The notes under the pieces are model-generated. The model made no database searches. It had not been told where the DNA came from and saw only the letters and a program-made list of their open reading frames with translations. A DNA stretch of 22,938 nucleotides from Holosporaceae bacterium UBA3830. GTDB taxonomy: Bacteria > Pseudomonadota > Alphaproteobacteria > UBA3830. Of the stretch, positions 21,473-22,938 are shown in pieces (position 1 is the stretch's first letter; every line of letters begins with the position of its first letter). A program made the translations under genes and the position numbers. The stretch is taken from positions 1 to 22,938 of the forward strand of contig DGIE01000056.1 of NCBI GenBank assembly GCA_002393025.1, written 5' to 3'.

Positions 21473-22315
21473 ATGAAAGTAGTTAAAACGGGTGCTGTCT
21501 CGATCTCGAATAATTTGCCTTTTGTTCTTATAGCAGGTCCTTGTGCTTTAGAAAGTCGTGATGTTGCGTTTCGATGTGCGGAATCGTTGATAAAAACTAC
21601 TAATGAGTTAAAAATTCCTTTTATTTTTAAGAGTTCCTTTGATAAAGCCAATCGCACAAGCCTAAATGCCCGTCGTGGTGTACCAATGAAAGAGGCCCTC
21701 AAAATTTTCTGTGAATTGAAAGAAAAGTTCGGATGCCTGATTGTTACAGACGTACATGAGTCTTGGCAATGTGCGGAGGTTGCTGAAGTTGTGGATGTTT
21801 TGCAGATTCCTGCGTTTTTATGCCGTCAGACAGATTTGCTAATAGCTGCTGCGAAAACTGGGAAAGTCATTGAAATAAAAAAGGGACAGTTTTTAGCTCC
21901 TTGGGACATGGAAAATGTCTACAAGAAAGTAACGATGTCGGGTAACGAAAATGTTTTGCTTTGCGAAAGAGGTACTTGTTTCGGTTATAACCGCTTGGTA
22001 TCCGACATGAGATCGCTGCAAATCATGAAAAATTTTGGATATCCCGTAATATTTGATGCAACTCATTCGGTACAAGAACCCGGTGGACTTGGCGGAGCTT
22101 CCGGAGGAAACAGGGACTACGTCGAATTATTGGCCCGATCTGCAATGTCGATTGGTGTTGCGGGGTTGTACATTGAGACCCATTTTGATCCGAAGAATGC
22201 CTTTTCAGATGGTCCGAATATGGTACCGTTGCATGTGGTGAGAGATTTCCTAATTACAATGAAAAAATTCGACGAACTTGGAAAATCAACTCATTATCAG
22301 GATATGAGTTGCTAA
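21473..22315 (+). CDS. kdsA: 3-deoxy-8-phosphooctulonate (KDO-8-P) synthase
   Basis: KdsA condenses phosphoenolpyruvate with arabinose-5-phosphate to make KDO-8-P, the precursor of the LPS inner core. The 280 residues match the family. Signature segments: LIAGPCALES (about 19-28), FIFKSSFDKANRTS (about 50-63), VTDVHE, LQIPAFLCRQTDLL, GENEVLLCERG-like NENVLLCERGTCFGYN, and FDATHSVQEPGG. GGAG is well placed before the ATG. In many alphaproteobacteria the order is secG-pyrG-kdsA-eno-ftsB; here pyrG and eno are missing. With the GT25 gene it indicates an LPS-bearing outer membrane. Confidence 0.98.
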   Translation: MKVVKTGAVSISNNLPFVLIAGPCALESRDVAFRCAESLIKTTNELKIPFIFKSSFDKANRTSLNARRGVPMKEALKIFCELKEKFGCLIVTDVHESWQCAEVAEVVDVLQIPAFLCRQTDLLIAAAKTGKVIEIKKGQFLAPWDMENVYKKVTMSGNENVLLCERGTCFGYNRLVSDMRSLQIMKNFGYPVIFDATHSVQEPGGLGGASGGNRDYVELLARSAMSIGVAGLYIETHFDPKNAFSDGPNMVPLHVVRDFLITMKKFDELGKSTHYQDMSC

Positions 22316-22316
22316 A

Positions 22317-22634
22317 ATGCTGTCGCTATCCGCGAAGAATAATTTGAAGTCAATTCTTTCAAATTTGATCTGGATTTTTATTGCGGGATATTTTGTTTAT
22401 CACATCGTAATCGGAAGTAGAGGCATTATATCATGGTCTGTCCTCAGTCATGAGGTCAATCAACTCGAGTCCGATTTGAACAAAATAAGGAAGGAAAACG
22501 GATTTTTGGAAAATAAAATCAAGGGAATGAGGTCCGACAGTTTGGATCTGGATTTGCTGGAGGAGCAGGCAGAAAAAATTCTTGGATTTTGCTACCCCGA
22601 AGATACAATTGTCCTTTTGCCGCAAGACGTATGA
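22317..22634 (+). CDS. ftsB: FtsB/DivIC-family cell-division protein
   Basis: FtsB-like proteins are small bitopic membrane proteins of the divisome that help activate septal peptidoglycan synthesis. The 105 residues show a short cytosolic N-terminus, one transmembrane helix (about 17-34, ILSNLIWIFIAGYFVYHI), the conserved small loop GSRGIISW, then a coiled coil (about 46-70, LESDLNKIRKENGFLENKI), and a C-terminal ILGFCYPEDTIVL, all family features. It begins one base after the kdsA stop. In alphaproteobacteria it usually precedes pdhA; here a 304-base noncoding stretch follows. Confidence 0.9.
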   Translation: MLSLSAKNNLKSILSNLIWIFIAGYFVYHIVIGSRGIISWSVLSHEVNQLESDLNKIRKENGFLENKIKGMRSDSLDLDLLEEQAEKILGFCYPEDTIVLLPQDV

Positions 22635-22638
22635 TTTT

Positions 22639-22723
22639 CCTTCTCTTTCGACTTAACGACTTCTAACTATGTGTACATAGAGATTCTCCAATTCCCGGAG
22701 ATCTAAAGTTAAGAGTAAGAAGG
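22639..22723. other. Branched hairpin element after ftsB
   Basis: Outer stem CCTTCT (22639-22644) with AGAAGG (22718-22723), then CTTAAC (22652-22657) with GTTAAG (22708-22713). Two hairpins lie inside: 22667-22671 with 22676-22680 (4-base loop) and 22685-22689 with 22697-22701 (7-base loop). It has no T-tract and no tRNA consensus. It may be a 3' UTR structure or small RNA. Confidence 0.35.
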
Positions 22724-22835
22724 GTAAAATATTTGCAGTTTCGTTACTGGAAAATAATTATAATAATTTTTCAAAAAGAATCTCTAGACAAGCCTGTTTT
22801 CAAAAAATTTTGATTATAGACAATCGCTTATCAAA

Positions 22836-22890
22836 AGCACACAAAAAGTTAACGAATGGTTAATTCAACGGTTTTTAACTTCTTTGTGCT
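22836..22890. promoter_or_regulatory. Inverted repeat with a CtrA-like TTAA-N7-TTAA site
   Basis: Bases 22836-22852 pair with 22875-22890 (15 pairs, one bulge, one mismatch). TTAA (22849-22852) and TTAA (22860-22863) are exactly seven bases apart, matching the core recognition pattern of the alphaproteobacterial cell-cycle regulator CtrA. In AT-rich DNA this spacing can arise by chance. The stem is followed by ATTTT on + and TTTTG on -, so it may equally be a weak terminator. Confidence 0.35.
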
Positions 22891-22938
22891 ATTTTACCAA
22901 CGGGTGGGTGCGCGGGGCTTTGCGAAATAAAAAATTAA

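Larger units (their letters stand above)
22635..22938. other. Noncoding region after ftsB, rich in structure
   Basis: No gene could be supported on either strand in these 304 bases. They hold a branched hairpin element (22639-22723) and, further on, a long imperfect inverted repeat (22836-22890) whose loop side includes a TTAA-N7-TTAA site (22849-22863). The final bases (CGGGTGGGTGCGCGGGGC, 22900-22918) are GC-rich and may lead into a feature outside the window. Confidence 0.5.

Noticed and set aside
20668..21702. A 344-codon open frame on the - strand
   Set aside because: It lies opposite the ferredoxin, secG and the start of kdsA, all of which have strong family matches. Its translation has no family features.
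22639..22723. tRNA-like cloverleaf after ftsB
   Set aside because: A 7-base loop on a 5-bp stem resembles an anticodon arm, but there is no T-arm consensus, no acceptor stem of 7 bp and no D-arm pattern.
1..22938. CRISPR arrays, phage genes or toxin-antitoxin pairs
   Set aside because: No regularly spaced short repeats and no recognisable phage, nuclease, toxin or antitoxin genes were found on either strand.

Overview
The window reads as a chromosomal segment of an AT-rich alphaproteobacterium with a reduced genome, probably host-associated (Holosporales/Rickettsiales-like). This placement is an inference from three things: the shrunken secG-kdsA-ftsB cluster, which in free-living relatives usually also holds pyrG and eno; the secreted proteins with no recognisable family; and a small family of outer-membrane barrels with one broken copy. 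The kdsA gene and a family-25 glycosyltransferase indicate that LPS with a KDO core is made. No rRNA operon, tRNA, CRISPR array, IS element or phage gene was found.

Layout. Bases 1-3028 (+) hold the 3' part of dnaG followed by rpoD, the classic primase/sigma pair. Bases 3029-3174 are a hairpin-rich convergent spacer. Bases 3175-4461 (-) encode a secreted protein of unknown family with faint ADP-ribosyltransferase-like motifs. Bases 4602-5185 (-) are the rplU-rpmA operon with a clean UUCG terminator. Bases 5338-9000 (+) carry a GT25 glycosyltransferase, cca and mgtE, apparently separate transcription units. Bases 9073-10625 (+) are an operon of a YciA-like thioesterase, grpE and a HAD phosphatase, behind a near-perfect sigma-70 promoter. 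Bases 10825-11097 (+) encode an HU-type protein. Bases 11229-13606 (-) hold three tandem outer-membrane beta-barrel paralogues; the third lacks its signal peptide and carries a large loop insertion. Bases 13869-19066 (+) are a long tight operon: pepA, holC, ndk, a DUF2066-like gene, pgsA-like, an AI-2E/PerM permease and hda. Bases 19144-19527 (+) are the RNase P RNA. Bases 19547-20596 (-) encode a secreted coiled-coil protein. Bases 20786-22634 (+) carry a 55-residue 2[4Fe-4S] ferredoxin, secG, kdsA and ftsB. Bases 22635-22938 are noncoding but contain structured and regulatory-looking sequence.

How it works together. Most genes are housekeeping: replication initiation and its control (dnaG, holC, hda), transcription (rpoD), translation and RNA maturation (rplU, rpmA, cca, rnpB), envelope building (kdsA, GT25, pgsA, secG, ftsB, the barrels), stress and nucleoid (grpE, HU), and Mg2+ homeostasis (mgtE). 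The accessory signal lies in the barrel array, the two secreted orphan proteins, and several intergenic structures and shared motifs. I see no clear new multi-gene system. The strongest unusual items are the barrel array with apparent gene conversion and a deleted 5' end, the HU protein whose arm-tip proline is replaced by Phe, the collapsed secG-kdsA-ftsB cluster, and the secreted protein at 3175-4461.
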